NCBI RefSeq assembly: GCF_018596315.1
Contig: NZ_JAHEAG010000034.1
Location: 1-64,000 of the forward strand
Origin: Bradyrhizobium sp. SRL28
GTDB taxonomy: Bacteria > Pseudomonadota > Alphaproteobacteria > Rhizobiales > Xanthobacteraceae
DNA: 64,000 bases
Reading direction: 5' to 3'
Positions 25,415 through 37,406 of the stretch are shown one piece after another (positions within the stretch are counted from its first letter, which is position 1; each line of letters begins with the position of its first letter). Position numbers and translations under genes: made by a program. The notes under the pieces were generated by a model. That model did no database searches, was not told where the DNA came from, and saw only the letters and a list, made by a program, of their open reading frames with translations.

Positions 25415-26002
25415 CTACTTGCCCTTGGGCTTCCTGGTGCCCGATTTTTTCGGTTCTGCCTTCAACGCCTTGAGCGCCGCGAACGGGTGATCCTCGGGAT
25501 CGGCGGCTTCAACCACCGGCTCAAATACGGCGCCGGGTTTGCGCGGATATGGATCGACCGCGAGATACAATGCGTCGGTGGCGACCCGGCCGAGATCGAT
25601 TATGCCGTTCTCGATCGGTTCCGGAGGATCGGGTGTCTCCTCGTCGCTCGCCTCGGCCTCATCGACCAGCGCGGCCATCTGCGGGATCTGCTCGGGCGGT
25701 GCGAAGGTCAGATCGATCGGCTCGTCGATATCGGTCTCGATCTCCTCCAGCGTCACCACGCAGGTCTGTCCGATCCGTGCCCGCACGTGGCCGGCCACGT
25801 GGAAGCGGCCGCCGCTCTTTGGCGTGACGTCGAACGAGGCCTGCGCCGAAAGAACCTCACGCAAGCCTCCGACATCGGCCACCGCGTTGCGGATGGCCTG
25901 ATCGGCCTCGATGTCGCGGTGCAGGCCCGTCTCCGGTATCTGCGCTACCGCGACGGGGACGCGCCATGGGTCGGGCTTCTCTGTCGTACCAGTCTTGCTC
26001 AT
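25415..26002 (-). CDS. YceD/DUF177 family protein
   Basis: A 195-residue protein. The central part, FHVAGHVRARIGQTCVVTLE followed by EIETDIDEPIDLTFAP, is the DUF177 core, where the single conserved Cys sits. The acidic stretch EAEASDEETPDPPEPIENG and IIDLGRVATDALYLAVDPYPR are also family hallmarks, and the C-terminus is basic. Relatives are needed for 23S rRNA accumulation in plastids and E. coli. Its start codon overlaps the stop of the bc1 chaperone gene by four bases (ATGA). Confidence 0.88.
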   Translation of the reverse strand: MSKTGTTEKPDPWRVPVAVAQIPETGLHRDIEADQAIRNAVADVGGLREVLSAQASFDVTPKSGGRFHVAGHVRARIGQTCVVTLEEIETDIDEPIDLTFAPPEQIPQMAALVDEAEASDEETPDPPEPIENGIIDLGRVATDALYLAVDPYPRKPGAVFEPVVEAADPEDHPFAALKALKAEPKKSGTRKPKGK

Positions 26003-26547
26003 TGCTGCGCGCCATTCTCCGGCAGGGGAAACCTGGCTGAACCGCTCGCCAGCGTCGCCTCGTCCTGGCTGTCGAGAGCGGCCATCGCCGCCTCGGCATA
26101 GGCAGCAAGTAAGCGGGCCTTCTCGATGTTCTCGCCGTTCAGGATATTCTTGCATATCGCCTGCGCCAGTGCCTCGCGGCCCTCCGTCAGCGCAAAGTCA
26201 TAGGCCGCCGTCCGGCCATAGAAGGCCTCGCCGAAGGCCTGCATGCGCTTCGGCACCGTGAGGTCGCCGACCCCCATCTCGCGCAGATTATCGTCCATAT
26301 CGTTGCAAAAATGGTCGAATAGCCCCTGCGACAGGGCTGTACCGCCCTCCACCGACTTCAGGCGCCGCAAGAACAGCCACAAATGCAGCAGAAGCAGGTC
26401 AAAACGGCCGTTAACCGTGTCCGGAACCCCAAAGTCCCGGTAAAACAACGGTTCTCGCGCCTGCGTCACGATCATGCCATAGATGGCCTCGATGGTGCCG
26501 CGCAACGGCGTCCGGGGTTTCCTGAAGTGATTGAATGGCCAAAGCAT
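25999..26547 (-). CDS. Ubiquinol-cytochrome c chaperone family protein
   Basis: A 182-residue protein of the CBP3/UQCC1 family, which helps assemble cytochrome b of the bc1 complex. Recognisable segments are YGMIVTQAREPLFYRDFGVP, GRFDLLLLHLWLFLRRL, and FDHFCNDMDDNLREMGVGD followed by LTVPKRMQAFGEAFYGR. The frame extends further upstream, but the ATG before LWPFNHF fits the family length. It diverges from bamE and is cotranscribed with the DUF177 gene. Confidence 0.88.
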   Translation of the reverse strand: MLWPFNHFRKPRTPLRGTIEAIYGMIVTQAREPLFYRDFGVPDTVNGRFDLLLLHLWLFLRRLKSVEGGTALSQGLFDHFCNDMDDNLREMGVGDLTVPKRMQAFGEAFYGRTAAYDFALTEGREALAQAICKNILNGENIEKARLLAAYAEAAMAALDSQDEATLASGSARFPLPENGAQQ

Positions 26548-26668
26548 TGTGGGTTCCGCGAGCGGGCCCTCCAGATTCTTTGCCCGGAGTCCACGCATGT
26601 TGCAATCCTGCGTGCTGCCCGGTACGTCAACGCACCGCGCGATGCAAGAGGACGGGCTAATTCCTGAG

Positions 26669-27154
26669 ATGACCGAGATGAGCCAGCTGAGCACCTGTGT
26701 GCCCTCGCGTCGCCGCCTGACCGTGCGTCGGCGCGGTTTTCGCGCGGTTGCAGCCGTGGCACTGATTTGCGCGGCGCTCGCCGGGTGCACCGGCGAGCAG
26801 TTCCAGAAGGGCTATATCCTGCCGCCCAACGCGCTGGAGCAGATCCCGATCGGCGCCAGCCAGGACCAGGTGCTGATCGTGATGGGAACGCCGTCGACGG
26901 TCGCGACCCTGAACGGCGAGGTGTTCTATTACATCTCGCAGCGCTCCGAGCGCAAAGTCGCGTTCATGAACCAGCAGGTCGTCGACCAGCGCGTCATCGC
27001 GATCTATTTCGACAAGAACCGCCAAGTGCAGCGGCTCGCCAATTACGGATTGCAGGACGGCAAGATCTTCGACTTCATCAGCCGCACCACGCCCACCTCC
27101 GGCCAGGAACTCAGCTACCTGACGCCGCTGTTCAAGCTCTTGAGCTTCAACTAG
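26669..27154 (+). CDS. bamE: Outer membrane assembly lipoprotein BamE
   Basis: A 161-residue lipoprotein of the SmpA/OmlA family, part of the BAM complex that inserts beta-barrel proteins. The signal peptide follows a basic stretch (SRRRLTVRRRGFR) and ends in the lipobox LAGC. The BamE fold is marked by LPPNALEQIPIGASQDQVLI, MGTPSTVATLNGEVFYYIS and DGKIFDFISRTTPTSG. The exact start is uncertain: ATGs at MTEMSQLS, MSQLS and an upstream MQEDG are all in frame. It is divergent from the bc1-chaperone operon, as in many alphaproteobacteria. Confidence 0.9.
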   Translation: MTEMSQLSTCVPSRRRLTVRRRGFRAVAAVALICAALAGCTGEQFQKGYILPPNALEQIPIGASQDQVLIVMGTPSTVATLNGEVFYYISQRSERKVAFMNQQVVDQRVIAIYFDKNRQVQRLANYGLQDGKIFDFISRTTPTSGQELSYLTPLFKLLSFN

Positions 27155-27280
27155 AGCCCGGTCAGCTCTGATTCACTCTGTTCCGCGACGCGGAAATCCT
27201 GCGCCAAGTCGTCCGCTTGCCCTCTGCGCGTGCGCTGCCTACGGTCCCTGCCAACAAGAACCAAGGCAGGGAGTGAACTT

Positions 27281-28285
27281 GTGACGATTAAAGCTATTTC
27301 GCGACGCCGCGTTTTGACCGGAGCTGCAGCCGTTTCGGCGGCGGCAATCTTGCCGCGCGCGAGCTACGGCTCCGACTGGCGGCCGACCGAGACCGTGCGT
27401 CTCATCGTGCCGGCAGCGGCCGGCGGCAGCACCGACGTGATGGGACGGCTGCTGGCTGCGCATCTGCAGACCGCGTGGGGCCAGTCGGCGGTCGTGGAAA
27501 ACCGCTCCGGCGGCGGCGGCACCATCGGCACCGCCGAAGCCGTGCGGGGCAAGGCTGACGGCCACGTCATCCTGGTCGGCAATCCCGGACCGAACGCGAT
27601 CGCCTACAGCATCTTCCGCAACATGACCTACAAGGCCGACCAGTTGCAGCCGGTCAGCAACATGATCCGGATTCCGAACATCGTGTCGGCGCATCCGTCC
27701 ACGGGCATCAAGACGATCGGGGAATTGATCGCCTACATCAAGGCCAATCCGGACAAGCTGACCTACGGCTCCTCCGGCGTCGGGCAGAGCCCTCACCTTA
27801 CCGGCGCCTGGTTCCTGCAGCTCACCGGCCTGAAGATGGTCCATGTGCCGTTCCGCGGCGCAGGTCCTGCGCTGCAGGCGGCGCTGGCGGGCGATATCCA
27901 GATCCTGTTCGACAACCTCTACCCGACGCTGCCGCAGACGCAGGACGGCAAGCTCACCGCGCTCGCGGTTACCACGACCGAGCGCAGCGCATTGGCGCCG
28001 AGCATTCCGACCATGCGCGAGAGCGCGCCCGAACTGGCGAAGTTCGACGTCTCGTCCTGGTTCGGCATCTTCCTGCCGAAGGCCACGCCCGCTCCCGCGG
28101 TCGAGGCGCTCAACAAGGAGATCAAGGCGATGCTGGCGCGCGAGGACATCAAGACCACCATCGGCAAGATGGGCGCAACTGCCGACTGGGGCACGCCGCA
28201 GCAATTCTCCGACTTCGTGCAGGCGGAGACGGCGAAATTCGGCGAGATCATCAAGCGCGAAGGCCTCCAGATGGACGCGGGCTGA
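27281..28285 (+). CDS. Bug-family (TctC-like) periplasmic solute-binding protein
   Basis: A 334-residue extracytoplasmic receptor. A twin-arginine-like signal (SRRRVLTGAAAVSAAAIL) leads to the Bug fold with VRLIVPAAAGGSTDVMGRLL, VENRSGGGGTIGTAEAVRGK, the LTYGSSGVGQSPHLTG region and VPFRGAGPALQAALAGDI. Such receptors bind small carboxylates and usually feed a TctAB transporter, but no tctAB is present here, as with most orphan Bug proteins. The GTG start has GGCAGGGAG upstream. Confidence 0.87.
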   Translation: MTIKAISRRRVLTGAAAVSAAAILPRASYGSDWRPTETVRLIVPAAAGGSTDVMGRLLAAHLQTAWGQSAVVENRSGGGGTIGTAEAVRGKADGHVILVGNPGPNAIAYSIFRNMTYKADQLQPVSNMIRIPNIVSAHPSTGIKTIGELIAYIKANPDKLTYGSSGVGQSPHLTGAWFLQLTGLKMVHVPFRGAGPALQAALAGDIQILFDNLYPTLPQTQDGKLTALAVTTTERSALAPSIPTMRESAPELAKFDVSSWFGIFLPKATPAPAVEALNKEIKAMLAREDIKTTIGKMGATADWGTPQQFSDFVQAETAKFGEIIKREGLQMDAG

Positions 28286-28300
28286 ATCCCGTGCTTTCGG

Positions 28301-28456
28301 TCAGGATGATTTGTTGATCTTCTTGATCTTGGCATCGGTGGCTTCAATCGACATCGCCAATTCCAGGATCGCTTTCGACAGCAGTTCGGCGGCCTCCTTC
28401 TGATCCTGCGACTTGGAAGCGCGGAGCGCATAGTTTCGGGCGGATGACAGCGACAT
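28301..28456 (-). CDS. Small helical protein (51 aa)
   Basis: An ATG with GGAG eight bases upstream opens 51 codons: an N-terminal SLSSARNYALRASKSQDQKE helix and a second ELLSKAILELAMSIEATDAK helix ending in a lysine-rich tail. The composition (amphipathic, no Cys) suggests a small helical bundle. I do not recognise a family. It converges on the Bug gene with a 15-base gap, and the bidirectional terminator of hppA follows its 5' side. Confidence 0.6.
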   Translation of the reverse strand: MSLSSARNYALRASKSQDQKEAAELLSKAILELAMSIEATDAKIKKINKSS

Positions 28457-28535
28457 CGATCAATCTCCATGTTATCCGCCAGTCTCTGCGGATTCGTTGA
28501 ACATGCTGGTGGTTTAGCTTCAACCTGCACAGAAT

Positions 28536-28569
28536 CAAAAACCCCGCGGCTCACACCGCGGGGTTTTTC
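28536..28569. terminator. Bidirectional Rho-independent terminator
   Basis: A perfect GC-rich stem, ACCCCGCGG / CCGCGGGGT, with a six-base loop, preceded by A5 and followed by T5. It can terminate in both directions and lies 22 bases beyond the hppA stop codon. Confidence 0.9.
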
Positions 28570-28590
28570 TTTTCGTTCAGCTTCTCGCGC

Positions 28591-30711
<2,121 letters not shown>

Positions 30712-31047
30712 AGAAGTTGCCTCAGATGCTGGTTTTCCGCCCCACGCCATCCCGCGAGCGCGGCCGGCGCTTATTATGGAGGCCTTCCCTGCCCAAAAGG
30801 GTGACCTCAAATCGGCGGGACCATGCCAAAATCGTCTCCCCGGCGCAACGCCGCGGAGGTCAGAATCCGTCGATTTTTGAAAGGATTCACCGGTAAACCG
30901 GGCCAGCCAAATGTCGTCCGCGCGGCGGCGGGCGCTAGCCCCTGAGGTGGCCTTGGGCCCAAAATACAAGAACCCGCCCAATCCTATCAGGATCGAGCGG
31001 GCTCACTAGCCATTCCAGTACATCCGTGAAACGACCGTTTCGAGGCC
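30712..31047. other. Intergenic between hppA and the cold-shock gene
   Basis: About 335 bases, probably the hppA promoter and 5' leader plus the cold-shock gene terminator. No protein-like frame was found. Confidence 0.4.
30971..31003 (-). terminator. Terminator downstream of the cold-shock gene
   Basis: On the minus strand an imperfect stem (AGCCCGC ... GCGGGTT with a TGAT loop region) is followed by a T-rich run (CTTGTATTTT). It lies about 45 bases after the cold-shock protein stop codon. Confidence 0.6.
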
Positions 31048-31257
31048 TTAGACGAGCGACAGGTTTTCCGCGCTCACCTTGCCCCGCATCTTGTCGGTCT
31101 TGAGTTCGAACTGAACCTTCTGACCTTCGGCCAATCCGCCGAGGCCCGCACGCTCGACGGCCGAGATGTGCACGAACACATCCTTGCTGCCATCGCTCGG
31201 CTCAATAAAACCGAAACCCTTTTGACCGTTGAACCACTTCACTGTTCCCGTAGCCAT
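31048..31257 (-). CDS. Cold-shock domain protein (CspA family)
   Basis: A 69-residue single OB-fold RNA chaperone. Both RNA-binding motifs are intact: KGFGFIEP (RNP1) and VFVHIS (RNP2), after the opening ATGTVKWFNGQ. It ends VSAENLSLV. The ATG has GGAGAAGAG about four bases upstream; an open frame of seven more codons is ignored because the family starts at MATGTVKW. It has its own transcription unit with a 3' hairpin. Confidence 0.95.
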   Translation of the reverse strand: MATGTVKWFNGQKGFGFIEPSDGSKDVFVHISAVERAGLGGLAEGQKVQFELKTDKMRGKVSAENLSLV

Positions 31258-31467
31258 TTTCTCTTCTCCAAAGCACATAGGCTTTCATTCCGCACGGCGA
31301 TCGCACGGATTCAAAATCCAATATCGACGATGTCTCTGGAAGAAGCCCCGAAGGAGCGCGTTCGAAAAGGCACGACGGTAATCGAATGGCAATACACCTA
31401 TAGGTTTTCGGCGAAAATAGCAATGGCTGGCGGGAAATAAAGGCCGACGGCGTTAACGAGCCGACCT

Positions 31468-32466
31468 TCAAAAATGGCTGTAAGAGCGATATTCCAGCGC
31501 GATTTCCCTGCCCTGCCCGTCGATGAATTTCGGAACCGCGCTTCCCGCGACCATCGTTCCGATGGAACTCACGGCGACACCAGCATGCTGTGCGGCTTGC
31601 GCGAACGCCTCGACGCAATCCTCCGATAGCGTGCACAGGATCTCGTAATCATCGCCGCCAGCGATCAACGTCTCCAGTCCGACAACGCCGCGCGAGACCA
31701 GATCCTGCGCCGCGCCGGACAGCGGGATCGAAACCAGATCGATCACCGCGGACACGCCGGACACGCCGCAGAGCTTGGTGAGATCGCCGGCAAGGCCATC
31801 CGACACATCCATCGCCGCGCTGGCATAGTCGCGAACGATCTCGGCCATGGCCACGCGCGGCTGCGGAACGCGATAGCGCCCGATCAGCGCCTCGCGCGCG
31901 GCCTTGTCGGATGCGGCGGCATGCACCTTCCCGCCGCGCAGGATGGCAAGCCCCAGCGCGGCGTCGCCGATCGTACCCGTCACCATCACGCGCTCACCAG
32001 GTTTTGCGCCGCTGCGATGAATCATCTTGCCCGGCGGCACCCGGCCGAATGCGGTGACCGAGACCATCAGCGGTCCGGGCGTCGACACAGTGTCCCCGCC
32101 CAGCAGCGGACAGGCGAACTGCACGGCATCCTCGCCCAGCGCCGCCGCGAACGGCTTCAGCCATGTCTCGTCGTCGGCGCTGCGTAGTGCCAGCGTCAGC
32201 ACGAAGCCGGCCGGCGTTGCCCCTTTCGCCGCGAGATCGCTCAGATTCACCCGCAGTGCCTTGCGCGCGACGGTGTCGGGCGGATCGTCGGAGAGGAAAT
32301 GCACGCCCTCGACGATGGCGTCCGTCGTCACCACGATGTCGGAACCGTCAGGCTTCAACGCCGCGGCGTCGTCGTCGAGACGAAAGGCGCCCGGGTCGGT
32401 CGCAAGCGGCCGGAAATAGCGCGCGATCAGCGAGTCCTCGCCGGACGCGGGTTTTCCGCTAACCAC
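31468..32466 (-). CDS. thiL: Thiamine-monophosphate kinase
   Basis: A 332-residue enzyme of the PurM/ThiL fold that phosphorylates thiamine monophosphate to the diphosphate cofactor. It has GEDSLIARYF at the N-terminus, DDAAAL, VEGVHFL, NLSDLAAKGATPAGFVLTLA, MDVSDGLAGDLTKL and GGDDYEIL, all ThiL signatures. The GTG start lies inside the end of nusB (8-base overlap), so it should be translated by coupling. It is the last gene of the long glyA-to-thiL series. Frame continuity upstream would allow other starts, but they lie deep in nusB. Confidence 0.92.
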   Translation of the reverse strand: MVSGKPASGEDSLIARYFRPLATDPGAFRLDDDAAALKPDGSDIVVTTDAIVEGVHFLSDDPPDTVARKALRVNLSDLAAKGATPAGFVLTLALRSADDETWLKPFAAALGEDAVQFACPLLGGDTVSTPGPLMVSVTAFGRVPPGKMIHRSGAKPGERVMVTGTIGDAALGLAILRGGKVHAAASDKAAREALIGRYRVPQPRVAMAEIVRDYASAAMDVSDGLAGDLTKLCGVSGVSAVIDLVSIPLSGAAQDLVSRGVVGLETLIAGGDDYEILCTLSEDCVEAFAQAAQHAGVAVSSIGTMVAGSAVPKFIDGQGREIALEYRSYSHF

Positions 32467-32953
32467 GCGCGAACTCTTCGGCGCGGAACTGGCGCGCGAT
32501 CTGGTCGAGTACAGCATTCACCATGCCGGTCTCTTCCTTTTCGACGAAGGCATGCGCGACGTCGACATATTCGGACACGACCACGCGGCCCGGCACGTCC
32601 TTGCGGTGCTCCAGTTCGTAGGAGCCTGCCCGCAGCACCGCGCGCAAAATCGCGTCGATCCGCTTCAGCGGCCAGCCTTTCTGGAGCGCATCGTCGATCA
32701 AGGGATCGAGCTTGGCCTGATCGCGCACCACACCGGCCACCACATCCTTGAAGAACGCAGCTTCCGCCGGCAGATATTTGTCGCCTTCCACCTCGTTGCC
32801 GAGCCAGTGGCTTTCGAACTCGGCGAAGATGTCGTTGATCCCGGCGCCGGCAATGTCCATCTGGTAGAGCGCCTGCACGGCGGCGAGCCGCGCCGCGCCA
32901 CGGCGGTTGGCTTTCTTATCGGGACTTTTCGCTGGCTTCTTGCTGTCTGCCAT
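32459..32953 (-). CDS. nusB: Transcription antitermination protein NusB
   Basis: A 164-residue all-helical RNA-binding protein that with NusE binds boxA of rRNA operons. The basic N-terminus KKANRRGAARLAAVQALYQM leads into the NusB fold, with LDPLIDDALQKGWPLKRIDA and ILRAVLRAGSYEL, then VVVSEYVDVAHAFVEKEETG near the end. It lies two bases after ribH and overlaps thiL, an order common in alphaproteobacteria. Confidence 0.95.
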   Translation of the reverse strand: MADSKKPAKSPDKKANRRGAARLAAVQALYQMDIAGAGINDIFAEFESHWLGNEVEGDKYLPAEAAFFKDVVAGVVRDQAKLDPLIDDALQKGWPLKRIDAILRAVLRAGSYELEHRKDVPGRVVVSEYVDVAHAFVEKEETGMVNAVLDQIARQFRAEEFARG

Positions 32954-32955
32954 CG

Positions 32956-33447
32956 TCAGGCCTTTGTCAGCCGGCGCTTGATCCGCAGCATCGCCAGCGC
33001 GGCACGCGCGGCGTCGCCGCCCTTGTTCAACTCGCTGGCGCGCGCCCTCGCCCAGGCCTGCGCATCGGTATTAACTGTGATGATGCCGTTACCGAGCGGA
33101 AAACCTCTGGCGACCGCGAGATCCATCAGTGCGCGCGAGGATTCGATCGAGACGATTTCGAAATGGATGGTGTCGCCGCGCACCACGCAGCCGAGCGCGA
33201 TTGCCGCATCATAAGGCTTGCCGTTCTTTTCGGCAGCATCGAGCGCGATCGCGATCGCCGCCGGAATTTCCAGGGCGCCGGGTACCGTGATGACGTCGTG
33301 CGTCACGCCGGCCGCCTTGAGCTCGGCAACCGCGCCTTCCATCAACGCGTCCTGGATGTCGTCATAGAATCGCGCCTCGACGATCAGCGCGCGCGCGCCT
33401 GAAATGTCGGTCTGGTCTTTTAAAGGGGCGCGCCGCGCGTCTGCCAT
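32956..33447 (-). CDS. ribH: 6,7-dimethyl-8-ribityllumazine synthase
   Basis: A 163-residue lumazine synthase, the next-to-last step of riboflavin synthesis. Signatures are VEARFYDDIQDALMEGA, VPGALEIPAAIAIAL, the catalytic CVVRGDTIHFEIVS and GFPLGNGIITVNT. The ATG carries GGAAGG six bases upstream; a TTG immediately before it is ignored. It lies 56 bases after ribE and two bases before nusB. Confidence 0.95.
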   Translation of the reverse strand: MADARRAPLKDQTDISGARALIVEARFYDDIQDALMEGAVAELKAAGVTHDVITVPGALEIPAAIAIALDAAEKNGKPYDAAIALGCVVRGDTIHFEIVSIESSRALMDLAVARGFPLGNGIITVNTDAQAWARARASELNKGGDAARAALAMLRIKRRLTKA

Positions 33448-33503
33448 CAACTACCTTCCGTCTTACTCGCTGGCCGGCGTTTTAAGCGCCGTATGCCTGC
33501 CTG

Positions 33504-34112
33504 TCACTTCATTTCCGACAGCCGCGCCGCATAGCGGGCCATCAAATCGACCTCGATATTGACCTCGCTGCCGGCACGCCAGCCGCCGAGCGTGGTGACG
33601 CTGAGCGTGTGCGGGATGATCAGCACCGAAAACGTGACATCCTCGACCGTGTTCACCGTCAGCGACACGCCATCCAGCGTCACCGAGCCTTTGGTGGCGA
33701 TAAAGCGCGCCAGCTCCCGCGTGGTGCGCAGTTCGAACCGCGCCATGTCAGGCAGATCGTCACGCTTGACGATGGTCGCAATGCCATCCGCATGCCCCGC
33801 GACAATATGGCCGCCGAGTTCGTCGCCGATCTTCAGCGCGCGCTCGAGGTTGAGTTTTGTGCCCTTGACCCAGTGCTTTGCGGTCGTCATGCCGAGCGTT
33901 TCGGCTGCGGCATCGACGTCGAACCAGGTCTTGCCGCCCTCGACGCCGGAAGCGACCACGGTCAGGCAGACGCCGTTGCAGGCGATCGAGGCGCCGTCGG
34001 CGATGGTGCTCTGGTCGTAACGGCAGGCAATGCGCATGCGGTGCAACTGGCCCTGCGCCGTTGGCGTGAGGCTCGCGATCTCGCCGATGTCGGTGACAAT
34101 TCCGGTGAACAT
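33504..34112 (-). CDS. ribE: Riboflavin synthase alpha chain
   Basis: A 202-residue enzyme that dismutates two lumazine molecules to riboflavin. It starts MFTGIVTDIGEI and holds two lumazine-binding repeats; each carries a GVCLTV or GVSLTV type motif and a later WVKGTKLNLERAL / GSEVNIEVDLMARY ending. The repeat spacing is canonical. Its ATG directly abuts the ribD stop codon, so the two are coupled. No bifunctional ribBA lies in this operon. Confidence 0.95.
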   Translation of the reverse strand: MFTGIVTDIGEIASLTPTAQGQLHRMRIACRYDQSTIADGASIACNGVCLTVVASGVEGGKTWFDVDAAAETLGMTTAKHWVKGTKLNLERALKIGDELGGHIVAGHADGIATIVKRDDLPDMARFELRTTRELARFIATKGSVTLDGVSLTVNTVEDVTFSVLIIPHTLSVTTLGGWRAGSEVNIEVDLMARYAARLSEMK

Positions 34113-35255
34113 TTAAACGCGCTCGTAGATGGTGAGAGTGTCTTTGCCGAGTGGTTCGCTAGCACGTGTCTTGAACGCGGACGACCCGGTGATTGCCGAC
34201 AGCGGCAATGCGTCCAGCGCGGGAATACCACCGGTCCCGATGGCATCAGGTCCACGCAGCAGCCAGATTTCGTCGACGAGGTTCGCCGCAACGAAGGACG
34301 CCGCCACCCGCGCGCCGCCCTCGACCAACAGGCGAGTGACGCCATTGTCGGCAAGCGCAAACAGGACAACGGGAAGCTCTGTTGCCGATGCCGAGGCAGC
34401 ACGGATCACTTCGACACCGGCCGCCCTCAGCTTCGCGGCCGCGGGAGCTTCGGCTATTTGCGAACCGACCACCCAGAGCGGCGTTTCGCGCGCGGAATGA
34501 ACCAGCCGGCTGGTGCCCGGAATGCGCAGCGCGCGATCCAGCACCACCCGCACCGGTGACCGCGCCTCCATCCCCGGCAGGCGGCAGGTCAGAACCGGAT
34601 CGTCCGCCAGCACGGTGCCGATGCCGACCAGGATGGCGTCGCATTGCGCGCGCAACAGATGCACGCGTGTCTTCGCCGCCTCGCCCGTGATCGCGACCGG
34701 CTTGTGGCCGGCGGCGCCGATCTTGTCGTCGGCGGAGACGGCGAGTTTCAGGATCACATGGGGGCGCTTGTCGCGGATACGGCGGAAATGCCCGGCGTGA
34801 TCGTGCGCGGCTTCCCGACCGCCCAGGCCAACCTCGACCGCGATCCCGGCCGCGCGAAGTTTGGCATGCCCCTGCCCGGCCACTTCAGGGTTGGGGTCTT
34901 CGATCGCCGACACCACGCGCGCAATGCCTGACGCGATCACCGCATCGACGCAAGGCGGCGATTTGCCGAAATGCGAACAGGGCTCCAGCGTCACATAGAG
35001 CGTCGCGCCCCGCGCGGCTTCACCGGCGCGTCTCAGCGCCTCGGGCTCGGCATGCGGCCGCCCGCCTGGTTGGGTCCAGCCACGGCCGACGATGACGCCA
35101 TCCTTGACCACGACCGCGCCGACAGCCGGGTTCGGCCAGGTGCGGCCCAGTCCGCGCCGGCCGAGCGACAGCGCGAGCTGCATGAAGCGCTGGTCCGCCG
35201 CTTTGGCCTCTTTGGATTTCTGTGCGTACTGGTCTTCCAGAATGCGGAAGATCAT
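34113..35255 (-). CDS. ribD: Bifunctional riboflavin deaminase/reductase
   Basis: A 380-residue two-domain enzyme. The N-terminal deaminase has the zinc site GGRPHAEPEAL and LEPCSHFGKSPPCVDAVI. The C-terminal reductase has HVILKLAVSADDKIGA, LVGIGTVLADDPVLTCR and LLVEGGARVAASF. It converts the GTP cyclohydrolase II product to the ribityl pyrimidine used by RibH. It starts at an ATG overlapping the nrdR stop by four bases. Confidence 0.94.
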   Translation of the reverse strand: MIFRILEDQYAQKSKEAKAADQRFMQLALSLGRRGLGRTWPNPAVGAVVVKDGVIVGRGWTQPGGRPHAEPEALRRAGEAARGATLYVTLEPCSHFGKSPPCVDAVIASGIARVVSAIEDPNPEVAGQGHAKLRAAGIAVEVGLGGREAAHDHAGHFRRIRDKRPHVILKLAVSADDKIGAAGHKPVAITGEAAKTRVHLLRAQCDAILVGIGTVLADDPVLTCRLPGMEARSPVRVVLDRALRIPGTSRLVHSARETPLWVVGSQIAEAPAAAKLRAAGVEVIRAASASATELPVVLFALADNGVTRLLVEGGARVAASFVAANLVDEIWLLRGPDAIGTGGIPALDALPLSAITGSSAFKTRASEPLGKDTLTIYERV

Positions 35256-35734
35256 TTGCGTAACGTGGCGACCCGCGCGTCGTCTTCCGCGGAGAGTTCG
35301 CCGAGCACGGCCTCGAAGTCCTTGGCTTCGCGAAAGTTGCGATAGACCGACGCAAAGCGCACATAGGCGACGTCATCGAGCTGGCGCAGATGCTCCATCA
35401 CGATCTCGCCGATCGCCTCCGAGGATACTTCCGCCTCACCGCCGCTTTCGAGCTCGCGCACGATCGCGGAAACCATCTTCTCGACCCGCTCAGGATCGAC
35501 CGGCCGCTTGCGCAAACTGATCTGCAGCGAGCGGACCAGCTTGTCGCGGTCGAACGGCACCCGGCGGCCGTTGCGCTTGATCACGGTCAGTTCGCGCAAC
35601 TGCACCCGCTCGAAGGTCGTGAAGCGGAAGTTGCAGGCGATGCACACCCGCCGCCGCCGGATCACGGCCGAGTCTTCGGTCGGACGCGAGTCCTTCACCT
35701 GCGTATCGAGACTGTTGCAGCTCGGACAGCGCAT
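35252..35734 (-). CDS. nrdR: Transcriptional repressor NrdR
   Basis: A 160-residue regulator of ribonucleotide reductase genes. The N-terminal zinc ribbon is MRCPSCNSLDTQVKDSR with a second pair in RVCIACNFRFTTFER. The ATP-cone follows (VIKRNGRRVPFDRDKLVRSL). It lies 12 bases after glyA and overlaps ribD by four bases. Confidence 0.96.
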   Translation of the reverse strand: MRCPSCNSLDTQVKDSRPTEDSAVIRRRRVCIACNFRFTTFERVQLRELTVIKRNGRRVPFDRDKLVRSLQISLRKRPVDPERVEKMVSAIVRELESGGEAEVSSEAIGEIVMEHLRQLDDVAYVRFASVYRNFREAKDFEAVLGELSAEDDARVATLRK

Positions 35735-35746
35735 CCAATTGGACCC

Positions 35747-37057
<1,311 letters not shown>

Positions 37058-37406
37058 TGGGCGAAATATCTCCACCGCCGCAAGCCCTTAGGGGCGAAGC
37101 GGTCGGCTATGTGTGGCGGTCGAAAGAAGTATCTGCGAGATACCACATCGGCCGGAATTGGCCAAGCACTTGCGGTACACGGCTGGTATTTATGCCAGAT
37201 ATGGTGGGAATGAAGGGGTGACCCGGTCCCCCTCCCCAACCGTCGCCCCGGCCTTGAGCCGGGGCCCATACCCACGGAAGCCCCTTGGGCGAGGAAGGCG
37301 TCCGCCAAGGTGCCCCCTTTCCGACGGCCGCGGCGCCCGCGATGAGCGCAGTGCGCTCACGCTCGGGGTTCCGGCTCGCGCTTCGCTTGGCCGGAACGAC
37401 GGAGAG
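37058..37406. repeat. Intergenic with a degenerate palindromic repeat
   Basis: The glyA side (to about 37210) should hold the operon promoter. From about 37236 a repeat-like block begins (CGTCGCCCCGGCCTTGAGCC, then GGGGCCCATACCCACG) and ends near 37397 with CCGGCTCGCGCTTCGCTTGG and CCGGAACGACGGAG. It resembles a decayed member of the CGTC...GACGGAG repeat class seen elsewhere in the window. No gene seen. Confidence 0.5.

Noticed and set aside
33448..35255. FMN riboswitch upstream of the rib genes
   Set aside because: I looked at the short gaps before ribD, ribE and ribH; none is long enough or shows conserved RFN-like elements.
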